A stretch of 64,000 bases of DNA from an uncultured Oscillibacter sp. (GTDB lineage Bacteria > Bacillota > Clostridia > Oscillospirales > Oscillospiraceae). The position numbers and the translations under genes were made by a program. The notes below the pieces were generated by a model. That model saw nothing but the letters and a program-made list of their open reading frames with translations. It searched no databases and had not been told where the DNA came from. Within the stretch, counting starts at the first letter, position 1. Each line of letters begins with the position of its first letter. The stretch spans positions 1-64,000 of the forward strand of contig CAJTZK010000003.1 in NCBI GenBank assembly GCA_910583785.1, read 5' to 3'. Of the stretch, positions 52,208-60,887 are shown one piece after another.

Positions 52208-52588
52208 TCAGTCCGCAATAACTTTGCCGGTCTCGTCCGTCTTGTAAATGGATAGTGCTTCTAATCGGCCCGGAGGATTATCGCCTTTATTACTTGCCAT
52301 TAGAACTTTTGCCCATTCGTCTGCCACAAATTCAGGACATCCATCTGCTGCTTCAACATCTGTCGAAACTTCAACCTTAGCTCCCTCCGAAAAATTGCTA
52401 TTGCCTGTGTCAAACACTTCCAATATCAGATATTCTTCGTGTGCTTCAATAACCCTTGCGGTGAAAAAGGATTGCTTATTCCAGTCACCACCTTGCTGTA
52501 AACCGCCATCACCACCTTTAAGCAGAATCGCTTCCACAGCGAATATTATTAGCACACAGGCGGTTATGATGAATGCCCGTTTCTTCAT
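52208..52588 (-). CDS. Small exported protein, unknown
   Basis: A 126-residue protein with a basic-hydrophobic N-terminus (MKKRAFIITACVLIIFAVEAIL), a signal anchor or possibly a lipoprotein signal, and an outside domain (FFTARVIEAHEEYLILEVFD, VEVSTDVEA) that looks like a small OB/DUF3221-type beta barrel. The ATG at 52588 follows GGGA. It is the last gene of the LemA operon direction but stands 110 bases from its neighbour and is less GC-rich. Confidence 0.6.
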   Translation of the reverse strand: MKKRAFIITACVLIIFAVEAILLKGGDGGLQQGGDWNKQSFFTARVIEAHEEYLILEVFDTGNSNFSEGAKVEVSTDVEAADGCPEFVADEWAKVLMASNKGDNPPGRLEALSIYKTDETGKVIAD

Positions 52589-52698
52589 TTTCCGTGTCCC
52601 TTCCCACAATAAATTACGGTTTGTCGTTCTGACTTTATATCCTCTCAACGAGTACAGCTATACACTTCTTCATTTCATCTTCAAGACTACACAGGTTT

Positions 52699-53337
52699 TC
52701 ACTGCCTTTTTAGCTTTCGGGGCTCAACTCGAAAGATAGATACCAGCAGCCAGATAGAACAGCCCAAGGCGAAAAACAGGAGGCTGAGGCTGATAAACAG
52801 ATGGGAAAAGAAGGAGGCCAAGAGGGAATCGAGAGTTTTATGGCAGCTCAGAAACACATCCTGATCTCCCTTTTGAATCTGATAAATGGTGTATTTCCCG
52901 CCGGTATTGGCATAGAGAAAGGTCACGTTATCTGACCCCGCCCATTGGAGGAAGGCCTCTTGGTTAAACCGAACGTTTTCGGGAATGGAAAGGAACCCCT
53001 CGTATCCCTGAAAGAACACACGATAGGATGTCCGTGTCTGACGCTGGCCGCCCCGGCCGATGGTAAAGGTCCGTTGGCTGGCCTCAACGGATTCTACCGG
53101 GGCCGTGAGTTCCTTTAGCCCGGCGCGCCCGGCGGGCCATGAGCTGAAAACAGCCGATAGCATGGGGAGGGTCAAGGCCAGAGACAGAGCCGCCAAGGGC
53201 AGCAGGATCATGAGCTGCTCCCGGGGAGACAGTGCGGTCTCTTTTCTCCATTTCAAAAAGCGGAGGATACGCCAAAGGAGGAAGCCCGCCGCCAGCAGGG
53301 AGGCGAAGCCCCAGAGCATGGCCGATAACAAAAACAT
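52699..53337 (-). CDS. Membrane protein, unknown
   Basis: A 212-residue protein with two N-terminal membrane segments (about 5-25 and 43-66), an extracytoplasmic domain of about 90 residues (TSYRVFFQGYEGFLSIPENV, VTFLYANTGGKYTIYQIQKG), and a final membrane segment (about 178-202). The architecture resembles DUF3592-type proteins. It follows the next gene by 51 bases in the LemA operon. Confidence 0.6.
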   Translation of the reverse strand: MFLLSAMLWGFASLLAAGFLLWRILRFLKWRKETALSPREQLMILLPLAALSLALTLPMLSAVFSSWPAGRAGLKELTAPVESVEASQRTFTIGRGGQRQTRTSYRVFFQGYEGFLSIPENVRFNQEAFLQWAGSDNVTFLYANTGGKYTIYQIQKGDQDVFLSCHKTLDSLLASFFSHLFISLSLLFFALGCSIWLLVSIFRVEPRKLKRQ

Positions 53338-53388
53338 TCGTACTCCAGCCTTTCCCCGCAGCCAGTTTGGTTCATGGCCGGCGGAACC

Positions 53389-53886
53389 TTATTCTTCCTC
53401 GCTGCGCTGTTTCCGCTCTGCCTCAAAGGCCCGGTCAAAGCCCCGGTTATAATCCCAGCCTCCCAGCCCAAGAAATATCGTGGGCCAAATCAGAATCAGG
53501 ATCATCAGCCAGTCGCTCCACGTTTTGGAGAGCCGGCCAGTGAAGGACAAGACCGACAAAGCCGCCAGCAGAATCCAGCCGACATAGAAAAGCACGCCCC
53601 AGAGAGACAGCTTCATCCGATTGGCGGGGCTGACGAGATAATACTTTACATGGATGTACCTGGGCTGCTTTTTCCCCCAATAAAAGGTGGTTTCGCTGGT
53701 GAGCAGCCGCCCCAAGCGTTTCCAGGGGATGGGCAGATAGAACCGGCTGGTGAGCAGGAACGGGAACCAGACGGCGATATGGCGGCCGAAGAACAGCCCC
53801 AGGGCCGCCCAGCCTGCGAACAGGTATGAGATGGCGAAATAGAAAAAATGCTGATTCACAAAGTCGTAGATGGCGTTCATATCCAT
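53389..53886 (-). CDS. Membrane protein, unknown
   Basis: A 165-residue protein with three or four hydrophobic segments, aromatic-rich (Trp, Tyr, Phe), and a charged C-terminus (FDRAFEAERKQRSEEE). It lies between the DUF3137 gene and another membrane protein in the same operon. No family recognised. Confidence 0.6.
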   Translation of the reverse strand: MDMNAIYDFVNQHFFYFAISYLFAGWAALGLFFGRHIAVWFPFLLTSRFYLPIPWKRLGRLLTSETTFYWGKKQPRYIHVKYYLVSPANRMKLSLWGVLFYVGWILLAALSVLSFTGRLSKTWSDWLMILILIWPTIFLGLGGWDYNRGFDRAFEAERKQRSEEE

Positions 53887-53911
53887 TCTCCTTTGTTGGA
53901 CTGACAGGTGG

Positions 53912-54886
53912 TCAGTCTTCCCTTTTGTGAAAAGTGGAGGCCTCTAAAATCAGCAGTTCTCCCGCCCGGCGCAGAAGCTCTACGTCCTTCAAAATGGATT
54001 GCTTCTGTTCGGGAACCGGTACATGAAAAGACGCGTCCAGAATGCTGTATAAACGGTCGATGGCTACAAACATGGAAAAGCCGCAAAAGGAAATGGCGAT
54101 CTGAGCGTCGGCCTGGTCGGCAAATTGGGTGATCTGCTCCAGCATCTTGGGCGTCAGGATGTAAAAGGCATTGTGTTCATCGGCGGCAAAAACACGGAAG
54201 CGCCGGTTAAACGCCTCATTTTCCGTATGAATCTCATGCTCCGCAGTCCACCCAATCAGAGTAGAGGCAAGTTTCTTTTCAAAAATCTGCAGGTGCCCGG
54301 AACTCTTTTTGATTTCATCAAAAGACGCGAAGTGCATGACTTGGCCGTGGAAAAGGATTTCTTCCCGGCGGTGTTTTCCGCTTCCCCTCATATGGGCAGT
54401 CGAGACATCGCAGTACCGGAACCGAAGACCCTGATAGCGGCCGGACAGCATGTCCTCACTTTCAAAACGCCGTTTATCCCCGCAGGCTACTACGGCGGCG
54501 TTGCGGATTTCGTCGTGAGTCAGGCCGCCCTGCGGCTGATAGCTCAAATCCTGAAACGCCCCGATTTCCTGTATTGTCGATATGACATACTTGTTTTTGA
54601 ATAGGTTGTTGAAGCGGTCATACTCCGGCTTGACGATAAGCCAATAAAAAAGCGCCCAGGCCAAGACGGCAATTACGATGGGTCCGCCCAACGTCGTCAC
54701 GAGTTTTTCCGACAGAGGGTCATCAAGCCGCGCCCCCATTTCCGGGTCTCCCAGGAAGAAGGCCCAAACCGTGAAGCCCAGAACGGCCAGGTAGACGGCC
54801 ACAGCCAGGATCACGCTGATTGTTAAGCGGAGCTTGCAGGTTTTCCGCAGCCTTTCCAGCTCCTGGCCGCTGATGGTATATTCCAT
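53912..54886 (-). CDS. DUF3137 domain protein
   Basis: A 324-residue protein. Two membrane segments near 22-45 and 65-88 (ISVILAVAVYLAVLGFTVWAF; GGPIVIAVLAWALFYWLIV) are followed by the DUF3137 region (YVISTIQEIGAFQDLSYQPQGGL, SEDMLSGRYQGLRFRYCDVS). DUF3137 proteins often lie beside LemA, as here, and are thought to work at the membrane. The ATG at 54886 has GAAGAG before it; a TTG seven codons earlier overlaps the lemA stop. Confidence 0.75.
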   Translation of the reverse strand: MEYTISGQELERLRKTCKLRLTISVILAVAVYLAVLGFTVWAFFLGDPEMGARLDDPLSEKLVTTLGGPIVIAVLAWALFYWLIVKPEYDRFNNLFKNKYVISTIQEIGAFQDLSYQPQGGLTHDEIRNAAVVACGDKRRFESEDMLSGRYQGLRFRYCDVSTAHMRGSGKHRREEILFHGQVMHFASFDEIKKSSGHLQIFEKKLASTLIGWTAEHEIHTENEAFNRRFRVFAADEHNAFYILTPKMLEQITQFADQADAQIAISFCGFSMFVAIDRLYSILDASFHVPVPEQKQSILKDVELLRRAGELLILEASTFHKRED

Positions 54887-54899
54887 GACGCTTGTCTCT

Positions 54900-55691
54900 T
54901 CAGTCAAAGTTTACCTGGAAGTCACGCTTGCGCTCCTCCACCTCATAGAAGGCGGCTTTCTCCATGCGGCAGATCGAGGCCACGATGGACCAGGGAATTG
55001 AGGCAAGCGTTTGATTATACATAGACACATTTGCGTTGTACAGCCGCCGGGCCGCCTGGAGATGCTCCTCCGAGTCATAGATGCTTCTTTGGAAATGGTC
55101 CATGGACACCCAGGAGTTGAGAATGGGGTACTGCTCCGCCAGACCGTTGATTCCGGCGCCTACGCTGGATAGATCCCGGTGGACTCCGGCCAGAGCGCCT
55201 ACCTTTTGGCTGAGAGCGGCGCCGCGCCGTTCCTCCGCTTGGGCCAAAGTTTCCTGACGGCCGGCGTCACGGGAGGAGTCCTCTTCCCGCATCCCATTCC
55301 GGCGGCGGATACGCCTTTGGATACTGCCCAACTTGCCCCGGATCTGCTCCATAGCCCGTGTCTGCCGGGCAATCTCCTGGTCGATGCTTTTCAGGACCTC
55401 CTCAGAAATCTCCTGCTGCTGGGCCATACGCTTTTCCTCCAGGTCAGCGCCTACTCTGGCGGCGGTCAGGTCTGTCATGATTCGATACTCGTGGGAAAGG
55501 TATTTCTTCACCGCTTCAATTTCCTCCGAGAGCAGATCAAACCGCTTTTCCAGGGCCACGTCAATGTCGGCTCCCGCCTCTTCCACCTTAATGCGCAGCC
55601 GGTTCAGACGGTTATACAGCACGATATAGGCGATTATCAGCAAGATTATCAGTATCGGAATCCCAATCACCAAGTAGCTGTTCATAAACAT
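54900..55691 (-). CDS. lemA: LemA family protein
   Basis: A 263-residue protein anchored by one N-terminal membrane helix (LVIGIPILIILLIIAYIVLYN), followed by the LemA helical bundle: NRLRIKVEEAGADIDVALEKRFDLL at the start and RRLYNANVSMYNQTLASIPW...MEKAAFYEVEERKR at the end. The middle contains a charged insert of about 60 residues (RRIRRRNGMREEDSSRDAGR), longer than usual. It heads a five-gene minus-strand operon with DUF3137. Confidence 0.88.
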   Translation of the reverse strand: MFMNSYLVIGIPILIILLIIAYIVLYNRLNRLRIKVEEAGADIDVALEKRFDLLSEEIEAVKKYLSHEYRIMTDLTAARVGADLEEKRMAQQQEISEEVLKSIDQEIARQTRAMEQIRGKLGSIQRRIRRRNGMREEDSSRDAGRQETLAQAEERRGAALSQKVGALAGVHRDLSSVGAGINGLAEQYPILNSWVSMDHFQRSIYDSEEHLQAARRLYNANVSMYNQTLASIPWSIVASICRMEKAAFYEVEERKRDFQVNFD

Positions 55692-55955
55692 ATGTCCTCC
55701 CTTTTCATGGTTGCGCTGTCAGTAATATAGCATATTCAGGCATTTGCCGCAAGACTGCGAGGGATGATGGATCGCTTCCATGACCGGAGCGAATGCTCAT
55801 GGCGTTGAAGCATAGGAATAGAGAATGGTGGCTCCCTCCTACACTGAACAGCTTGCAAAAGCTGAAGCATATAGTATAATTTGTGACAGGCTAGAGGAGA
55901 TTTTAACAATACCGAAAAAGTGAGCGGCGCAAAAGAGAAATGAAGGGAGTCCGTC
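55692..55955. other. Divergent promoter region
   Basis: The region separates lemA (minus) from the 55956 gene (plus). A promoter for the plus strand is seen: TTGCAA (55853-55858), 16 bases, TATAAT (55875-55880). No further gene is visible. Confidence 0.6.
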
Positions 55956-56411
55956 GTGAAACTGTTAGACGAGATTCGATTGGCGGAAAGGGTAGAAAGA
56001 CCTAACGGTGAAGAGCTCTACCGTATAGCGGGTTTCAGAGAGCAACTGGAAGCTCTGAATGAGGGCATCCTTATTGTTGAGGACTGCATTCTCACCCCCT
56101 ATTACATCCATGATGGGGCGCTGTATGAGCTGTATGAATATGAGATGAACATCCGCTTGACCGATCAGCCGGACTTTCGCCGATACCTGCTGAAAAAGAC
56201 GGGTAAAGGAACGGTGGAAGAGGTCCCGGACCAGATTGTGCGTCTGCAAAGAGAATGCTATATCGAAGTTTTAACAGCCGACGGCCTGCTGTCGGTGGGA
56301 CGGCTCCTGCAATATATAGACTTTCTGTTTGCGGAAGAGACCGTGATTTCCCAGGTACAGCAGGTGTTTGGCGTTTATCAGCCGGATGGCCTGCGGTTTT
56401 CTGTTTATTGA
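55956..56411 (+). CDS. Protein of unknown function in immunity island
   Basis: A 151-residue soluble acidic protein starting with GTG after AAGGGAG. It reads as alternating helices and strands (LNEGILIVEDCILTPYYIHD, LYELYEYEMNIRLTDQPDF). No family recognised. Position and size fit the other immunity-like genes that follow on the same strand. Confidence 0.55.
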   Translation: MKLLDEIRLAERVERPNGEELYRIAGFREQLEALNEGILIVEDCILTPYYIHDGALYELYEYEMNIRLTDQPDFRRYLLKKTGKGTVEEVPDQIVRLQRECYIEVLTADGLLSVGRLLQYIDFLFAEETVISQVQQVFGVYQPDGLRFSVY

Positions 56412-56441
56412 TTATCTTTAGAGCAGGTGAGGCAGGTGGGT

Positions 56442-56768
56442 ATGAAGCCTGAATGGTACTGCAAGCTGTTCATCCGTGCGGAGATGCCGGAGGAGGAGCT
56501 ACTGGATTTGATCAATCTCCGTCTGCGCGGTGCTAGGCAGGGAATACGGACTGTCCGAACCGGGCTGCTGGAGCTTGATCTCATAAGGAACCACGAATAT
56601 GTGCCGGGCTCCCAGGACTTCCTGTTCTGGAGATACTACGCCGACCTGGAGGCGGTGACGGAGGAGCGGCCGGCGTATGTCCGCTGTATTCGGGGACTGA
56701 TGGCCTTTTTACAGGAGCGTCAGATTGAGACAGTGGCGGCCTGCGACTTTGAGCAGGAGCTGGTATAA
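56442..56768 (+). CDS. Immunity-like small protein
   Basis: A 108-residue soluble protein: MKPEWYCKLFIRAEMPEEEL, then LLELDLIRNHEYVPGSQDFLFWRYYADLE and the end TVAACDFEQEL. The pattern 'hydrophobic strand, R/KN-x-E-Y, then A-x-CDFE-x-EL at the end' is what I recall from small immunity proteins of polymorphic toxin systems, though I cannot name the family with certainty. ATG 56442 is chosen; GTG at 56427 is possible. Confidence 0.5.
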   Translation: MKPEWYCKLFIRAEMPEEELLDLINLRLRGARQGIRTVRTGLLELDLIRNHEYVPGSQDFLFWRYYADLEAVTEERPAYVRCIRGLMAFLQERQIETVAACDFEQELV

Positions 56769-56802
56769 GCAGGCCAAAGCCCATTTGACAGGAGAAATTG
56801 CG

Positions 56803-58401
56803 ATGGAAAAGGACAGAAAGACTGCTATCACCAATGCGGAAGTTGACGCTATGACCAACGAGGAGCTGCTGCGGCTGGCAAAAACACGGGGGAAGTACAT
56901 AGATCGGTGGACCCGCGGCTTCCATGAGGACTACTACTGTGACCGGGTGCTGGACGTGCCCCATTTCCTTCGAAGGCTGCTCCAAGTACATCCCAAGCAG
57001 TTCACCAGAATCCTTGACAAGCTCACCTATCCCGACTCCGCCCACTGGAGTGCCGTGGCCCTTTCCCAGGGGCTTGGCGTCCATAACCTGTCTGTGATGG
57101 AACGCCGCATACCCTCCGGCTTCTTGGATTCCGCTCTTTTGCTGGAGGTCAGCGCCGTGGCCCGGCAGGTCTGGACGGATCAGTACCCGCAGTACTATTT
57201 CCAAGAAACTAAGTGCCATCAGCTGGTCCGAGCTATGGTGATGAGGAAGTATTGGCTGCAAAAGTCCCATGGAGAAACGGCCCGGCTCTTCTATCAGCTG
57301 GGCTGGAAGCCGCTGGACGTCATGCTGGCCTGGATCATTGGAGACTATACTACGGCTGGAGAGCCGATTGACCCGGACTGCGCCGCCGAGGCCGCCAGAG
57401 AGGACCCGGAAACGGCGGTGTGGCTCCTGGACCTGGACCACTACCGGGCCTATTTCACCGACCAGTTTCATCCCGCCTACGACTCCGTGATGGCCCAGGC
57501 GTGGACTACCTTCCTCTACTGCTACTGCGGCTGGACGGACTTCGCGCCGCTGGAAAAGGGACACCGGCTGAAAAGGATGAACGCCCACTACCAAGCGACC
57601 CTGGAGCGCTGCCGCACGCCGGACTGGGCCCGCCTGGAGCTGGAAAAGGAGCTGCGAAAGACCGGCCTTCTGACATCCGAAACGCCCCCGGACTGGAGCA
57701 GTCCCAAGCTGGCAAAGGCCCAGCGGCTGACCCTGACGAAGGCCCTGGTGTGCCACTACCAATGGCGGGCTTCGGACCTCCTGGCGGCCCTGGCGGCGGC
57801 GGAACAGCCGGAGGTCTTCACCAGCCTCTTGTGGGGCGTCTATCGGGAGGATCAGCTGGAGACCGCCTTCCTGCTGAACCGGGACGGCACCGCCAGCGGA
57901 GAGGACGGTCAGCCGGTGGACCTTCCCGCCGATGCCCGGGCAGGCCTTGCAGCGGCCACAGAGCTAGAGAAGAAGCAGCTGGCCCTCTGGAAAAAGCGGG
58001 TCAAGGACGCCGGTGGAAAGCCGCCCATCCGCCAGCTGTCCATCCCGGCCCAGCCTCTGGACTTCGACGACATTGGAGGCCGGAACACGAAGCACATCAC
58101 CATCTACACCGTGTCCGGGAAATGGGGGCTGGACATGGGCGATCTGCCGGGGCATGAGCGGGCAGACCTGCTGGACCCCATCCACGGCTATGGGGCGCGG
58201 ATCTTCTTCGATGGCGTCAGCAACGGCCCGGAGTATAACAACGACGATGTTATGGTCCACGGCGCGGCCTTCTACCGGCTGGAGGGGATGCCCTTTGGGG
58301 ACTGCCTCCCCCAGCGGGCCGTCGTTTCGCCGGAAGAACTTCCAGCCCGGTTCGTGTCCATGGCGGGAGCCGCCTTCAAGCAGCTGGCGGGATTGAAATG
58401 A
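56803..58401 (+). CDS. DUF4132 domain protein
   Basis: A 532-residue soluble protein. The N-terminal two thirds are helical and Trp/Leu-rich, HEAT-like (DKLTYPDSAHWSAVALSQGL, WKPLDVMLAWIIGDYT), and the C-terminal part (DIGGRNTKHITIYTVSGKWG..DDVMVHGAAFYRL) resembles the end domain of DUF4132/YwqJ-linked proteins found in toxin-immunity loci. GGAGA precedes the ATG at 56803. Function unknown. Confidence 0.5.
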   Translation: MEKDRKTAITNAEVDAMTNEELLRLAKTRGKYIDRWTRGFHEDYYCDRVLDVPHFLRRLLQVHPKQFTRILDKLTYPDSAHWSAVALSQGLGVHNLSVMERRIPSGFLDSALLLEVSAVARQVWTDQYPQYYFQETKCHQLVRAMVMRKYWLQKSHGETARLFYQLGWKPLDVMLAWIIGDYTTAGEPIDPDCAAEAAREDPETAVWLLDLDHYRAYFTDQFHPAYDSVMAQAWTTFLYCYCGWTDFAPLEKGHRLKRMNAHYQATLERCRTPDWARLELEKELRKTGLLTSETPPDWSSPKLAKAQRLTLTKALVCHYQWRASDLLAALAAAEQPEVFTSLLWGVYREDQLETAFLLNRDGTASGEDGQPVDLPADARAGLAAATELEKKQLALWKKRVKDAGGKPPIRQLSIPAQPLDFDDIGGRNTKHITIYTVSGKWGLDMGDLPGHERADLLDPIHGYGARIFFDGVSNGPEYNNDDVMVHGAAFYRLEGMPFGDCLPQRAVVSPEELPARFVSMAGAAFKQLAGLK

Positions 58402-58468
58402 TGGAAATAAATGAGCGGCAGGGCGTGTGTCCCTGCCGTTCATTTTTATAGCCGTCTATGGACTTTAT

Positions 58469-58881
58469 TCAGTTCACGATTTCAATGCAATGCCGCAGCT
58501 CTTCGGCATCGTGAAAGGTAAGATGCAGCACATCTATGAGATTCCGGCCGTCACTGGTGATAAAATAGTTAGCTAGGCTGGTAATCTCCTTGCTAATGTT
58601 GTTCCCCCAAGGCGGCTGCTTGGACAGATCATCTGTATCCCATACCACGCTGGAGGGGGAATGTTTTTTCAGTCGCTGTTCTACTTTTTTAGCTCCTCCC
58701 ACGCTAAGGATATGTCGGTCCATTCCAGTCTGCCCTGGTACAAACAGTTCATGAGATGGGGATACTTACTTCCCCACCGGCCATGCTCCAGCCGGCTGCG
58801 GATGGTAGAGAAAAAGGCATGCAGGAAGTCGCTGTGTCCAACAGGGTACAGCAGAAAGTCGACCTGTATCATCACCGACAT
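58469..58881 (-). pseudogene. Imm70-like immunity protein, frameshifted
   Basis: The frame from ATG 58881 reads MSVMIQVDFLLYPVGHSDFL through GRWGSKYPHLMNCLYQGRLEW and AWEELKK, then stops. The next frame continues VEQRLKKHSPSSVVWDTDDL to the natural end HCIEIVN. The A-run at the join (T-run 58685-58690 on the plus strand) has six bases where seven restore the frame. The combined protein of about 138 residues has the Imm70 shape: LE.GRWGS..P.LM, then a 'D...PPW' segment and a final helix. Confidence 0.65.
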
Positions 58882-58900
58882 ACCGGATAGCCTCCATGAT

Positions 58901-59392
58901 TCAGCAGTGCTCGATCCCAACGCCGGTCACAACCAGATCCCCATGCTCCAGGCATGGCATGAACAAGCGCCAGCACTCTTCCTGGGAGGAAGCGTTGACA
59001 AAGCTCTCCAAGCACAACCCGTTGGAAAATGTGATAGTCAAATCGCAGTTGCCGCTCAGCCCGACAGCGGTGACTGTGATTTGTGAACCTTCTGGGAATA
59101 AAAGTTTTGCCTTCTCGTCAAACAGGTTGTTCCCTTGCACATCCCAATTAAAATCTTCATCTAAGACATACCTGCTGGTTGGAACAAACATATCCGCTGA
59201 CCCCAGCTCTATGCCGCCGCTGCTGTTTCTGATTCTCCACGGGCAGTCCAGGTCCAAAGCAAACTCGCCCAGTATGCGTTTCCGGCCCAGCAGCTCTATC
59301 TCCATCGGCCACCCAAAGTGAATCCAGCACATGGCGGCGGCCCGGCCGATCTTGCAGACGCTCTTGCCGGCCAATTCTTCTGGCTGGATCAT
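58901..59392 (-). CDS. Immunity-like protein, possibly DUF6188 type
   Basis: A 163-residue soluble protein: LAGKSVCKIGRAAAMCWIHFG at the start, then CPWRIRNSSGGIELGSADMF, and LTITFSNGLCLESFVNASSQEECWRLF near the end. The 'W.I....I..GS.D......L.I.F..G..LE.F' pattern resembles DUF6188, often found in immunity clusters. Its start overlaps the next gene's stop by four bases (ATGA), showing coupling. Confidence 0.55.
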   Translation of the reverse strand: MIQPEELAGKSVCKIGRAAAMCWIHFGWPMEIELLGRKRILGEFALDLDCPWRIRNSSGGIELGSADMFVPTSRYVLDEDFNWDVQGNNLFDEKAKLLFPEGSQITVTAVGLSGNCDLTITFSNGLCLESFVNASSQEECWRLFMPCLEHGDLVVTGVGIEHC

Positions 59393-60303
59393 TTGACCAC
59401 CAGTCCTTCTGAACCGCCCTCCCGCCGCTCCTTAACGGCAATTGAGCGGATGACGGCCTGATATTCGGTCCGCATGGCCTTTCGGGCCTCCGGCGGAAGG
59501 GCTTGCTCTATGAGGCATAGGACCTCCATGGTTCCCTCCCCATCCCGGTAGACTTGGGACGCGATCTCGGCCTTCGCAGTCTTTCCCTGCATGGACGCCA
59601 GCATCGGCGGCTTCCTGCGGCGCTGGAAACGGAACGCGGAGAGCGGCCCGTACTGCTCCTGCCATTTCTCCAGAACCGCGGCCTTACTCAGCTCCTGATA
59701 ACCGCTGTCGATCAGAAATGCGATGTGGCTTCTAGGAGCGTCCTCCAAGGCAAAAACCTGATAGGCGTCCGTGTGGCCGTCATCGCAGTCTGCGAAGGCA
59801 TCCGAGGGCCTTCGATAAGAGACTATGCCGCCATGGATAGTCTCAAAAGACAGCGTTTCATTGGCGGGGATCTCCAGGCCGGGGGAGAACAGGGACAGGA
59901 TTTCCGCCCCCATCTGAGCCGCAGGAGTATCTGCGGGAATCTCCAGAGGAGGCTGGTTCTCGGGCCAGACATACCCGCCGTCCGATTCCCGAATCAATTT
60001 GAAGGCCTCCAGAATGGGGCCTCTCTCCCGGAGATCGACGCATTGGAACTGACCGCTGAAAGCGCCGAAGCCACGGATGCCGGTGACCTGCCAGAAGCGG
60101 CCCGCGCCCATATCCACCCTGGGAACAGGCGGGGCGGTTCTGGAGCGCTCCAGGGCGGCTAAAATGGCCTCACCCAGAGCAGTCTCGGTGAAACCCTTCC
60201 GCAATACGGCGACCGGCTCAATGACCACCCGCATGGGCGTGTTTCCTACCGTGGCCTGCGGGCAGACGATGCAGCCAAAACCGGCGTTGTAGTAGACGGC
60301 CAT
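59389..60303 (-). CDS. Protein of unknown function in immunity operon
   Basis: A 304-residue soluble protein starting MAVYYNAGFGCIVCPQATVG after GGGAGGG. It has a CxxC near the start (CIVC), and GRFWQVTGIRGFGAFSGQF, YELF-like strands and a basic C-terminus (MRTEYQAVIRSIAVKERREG). No family recognised. It is 17 bases from the GAD-like gene upstream and overlaps the gene downstream, so it belongs to that operon. Confidence 0.5.
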   Translation of the reverse strand: MAVYYNAGFGCIVCPQATVGNTPMRVVIEPVAVLRKGFTETALGEAILAALERSRTAPPVPRVDMGAGRFWQVTGIRGFGAFSGQFQCVDLRERGPILEAFKLIRESDGGYVWPENQPPLEIPADTPAAQMGAEILSLFSPGLEIPANETLSFETIHGGIVSYRRPSDAFADCDDGHTDAYQVFALEDAPRSHIAFLIDSGYQELSKAAVLEKWQEQYGPLSAFRFQRRRKPPMLASMQGKTAKAEIASQVYRDGEGTMEVLCLIEQALPPEARKAMRTEYQAVIRSIAVKERREGGSEGLVVK

Positions 60304-60320
60304 AGCAAGCCCTCCCTGAT

Positions 60321-60887
60321 TCAGACAATGCCGGAGTAGGGTTTGGACACCCTTCCCGCCGCCTGGGCGATGAAGGCAATGTGTTCCCGGAGCTTGTATT
60401 TCCGCAGGCGTCGGACCTCTCTGCTTCCGCCCAAGGCCAGCAAGGGCGCGTAACCGAAGCATTCATCAAAGCCAAGTGGGCCTAAAGTCTGGACAGCCTC
60501 CCGATACCGGGCCAGCTCCAGGAATCTGTCGCTGAAAACGCCGTCCGCCAGATCGCCCCAGAAGAATTTCAGCCCGGCGCAGACGCCCTCAAAGGTGCCG
60601 CTTTGGTAGTTGACAAAGCGGAGGTAGCGGCCCTTCTCCCAGGTCAAAAGCCCGGCAAAGGCGGTGGCGAACACGGGGATAGCGGCATCACCGAGGGCAT
60701 AGGTGTCCCGGAGCAGGTCCTGAAACTCGTCCGGGTTGATGATTTTTAGACAGCCGTCCAGCAGGGTGCCGAAGCCATAGTCCCGCCAGATGCTCAGCAG
60801 TTCCGGCGGGAGGACGGAGGCGTATTTCCCGCACAGCGCCGTGGGAGCCGGACACTCTCTTTGAAAACTCTGAAACAGATCCATCAC
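60321..60887 (-). CDS. GAD-like / DUF1851 family immunity protein
   Basis: A 188-residue protein with the T6SS Tdi1-type immunity pattern: PPELLSIWRDYGFGTLLDGCLKIINPDEFQDLL, then AIPVFATAFAGLLTWEKGRYLRFV, and GPLGFDECFGYAPLLALGGS followed by LREHIAFIAQAAGRV. Such proteins neutralise toxins of the GAD-like domain class. No matching toxin is next to it. It overlaps the upstream gene by four bases. Confidence 0.78.
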   Translation of the reverse strand: MMDLFQSFQRECPAPTALCGKYASVLPPELLSIWRDYGFGTLLDGCLKIINPDEFQDLLRDTYALGDAAIPVFATAFAGLLTWEKGRYLRFVNYQSGTFEGVCAGLKFFWGDLADGVFSDRFLELARYREAVQTLGPLGFDECFGYAPLLALGGSREVRRLRKYKLREHIAFIAQAAGRVSKPYSGIV

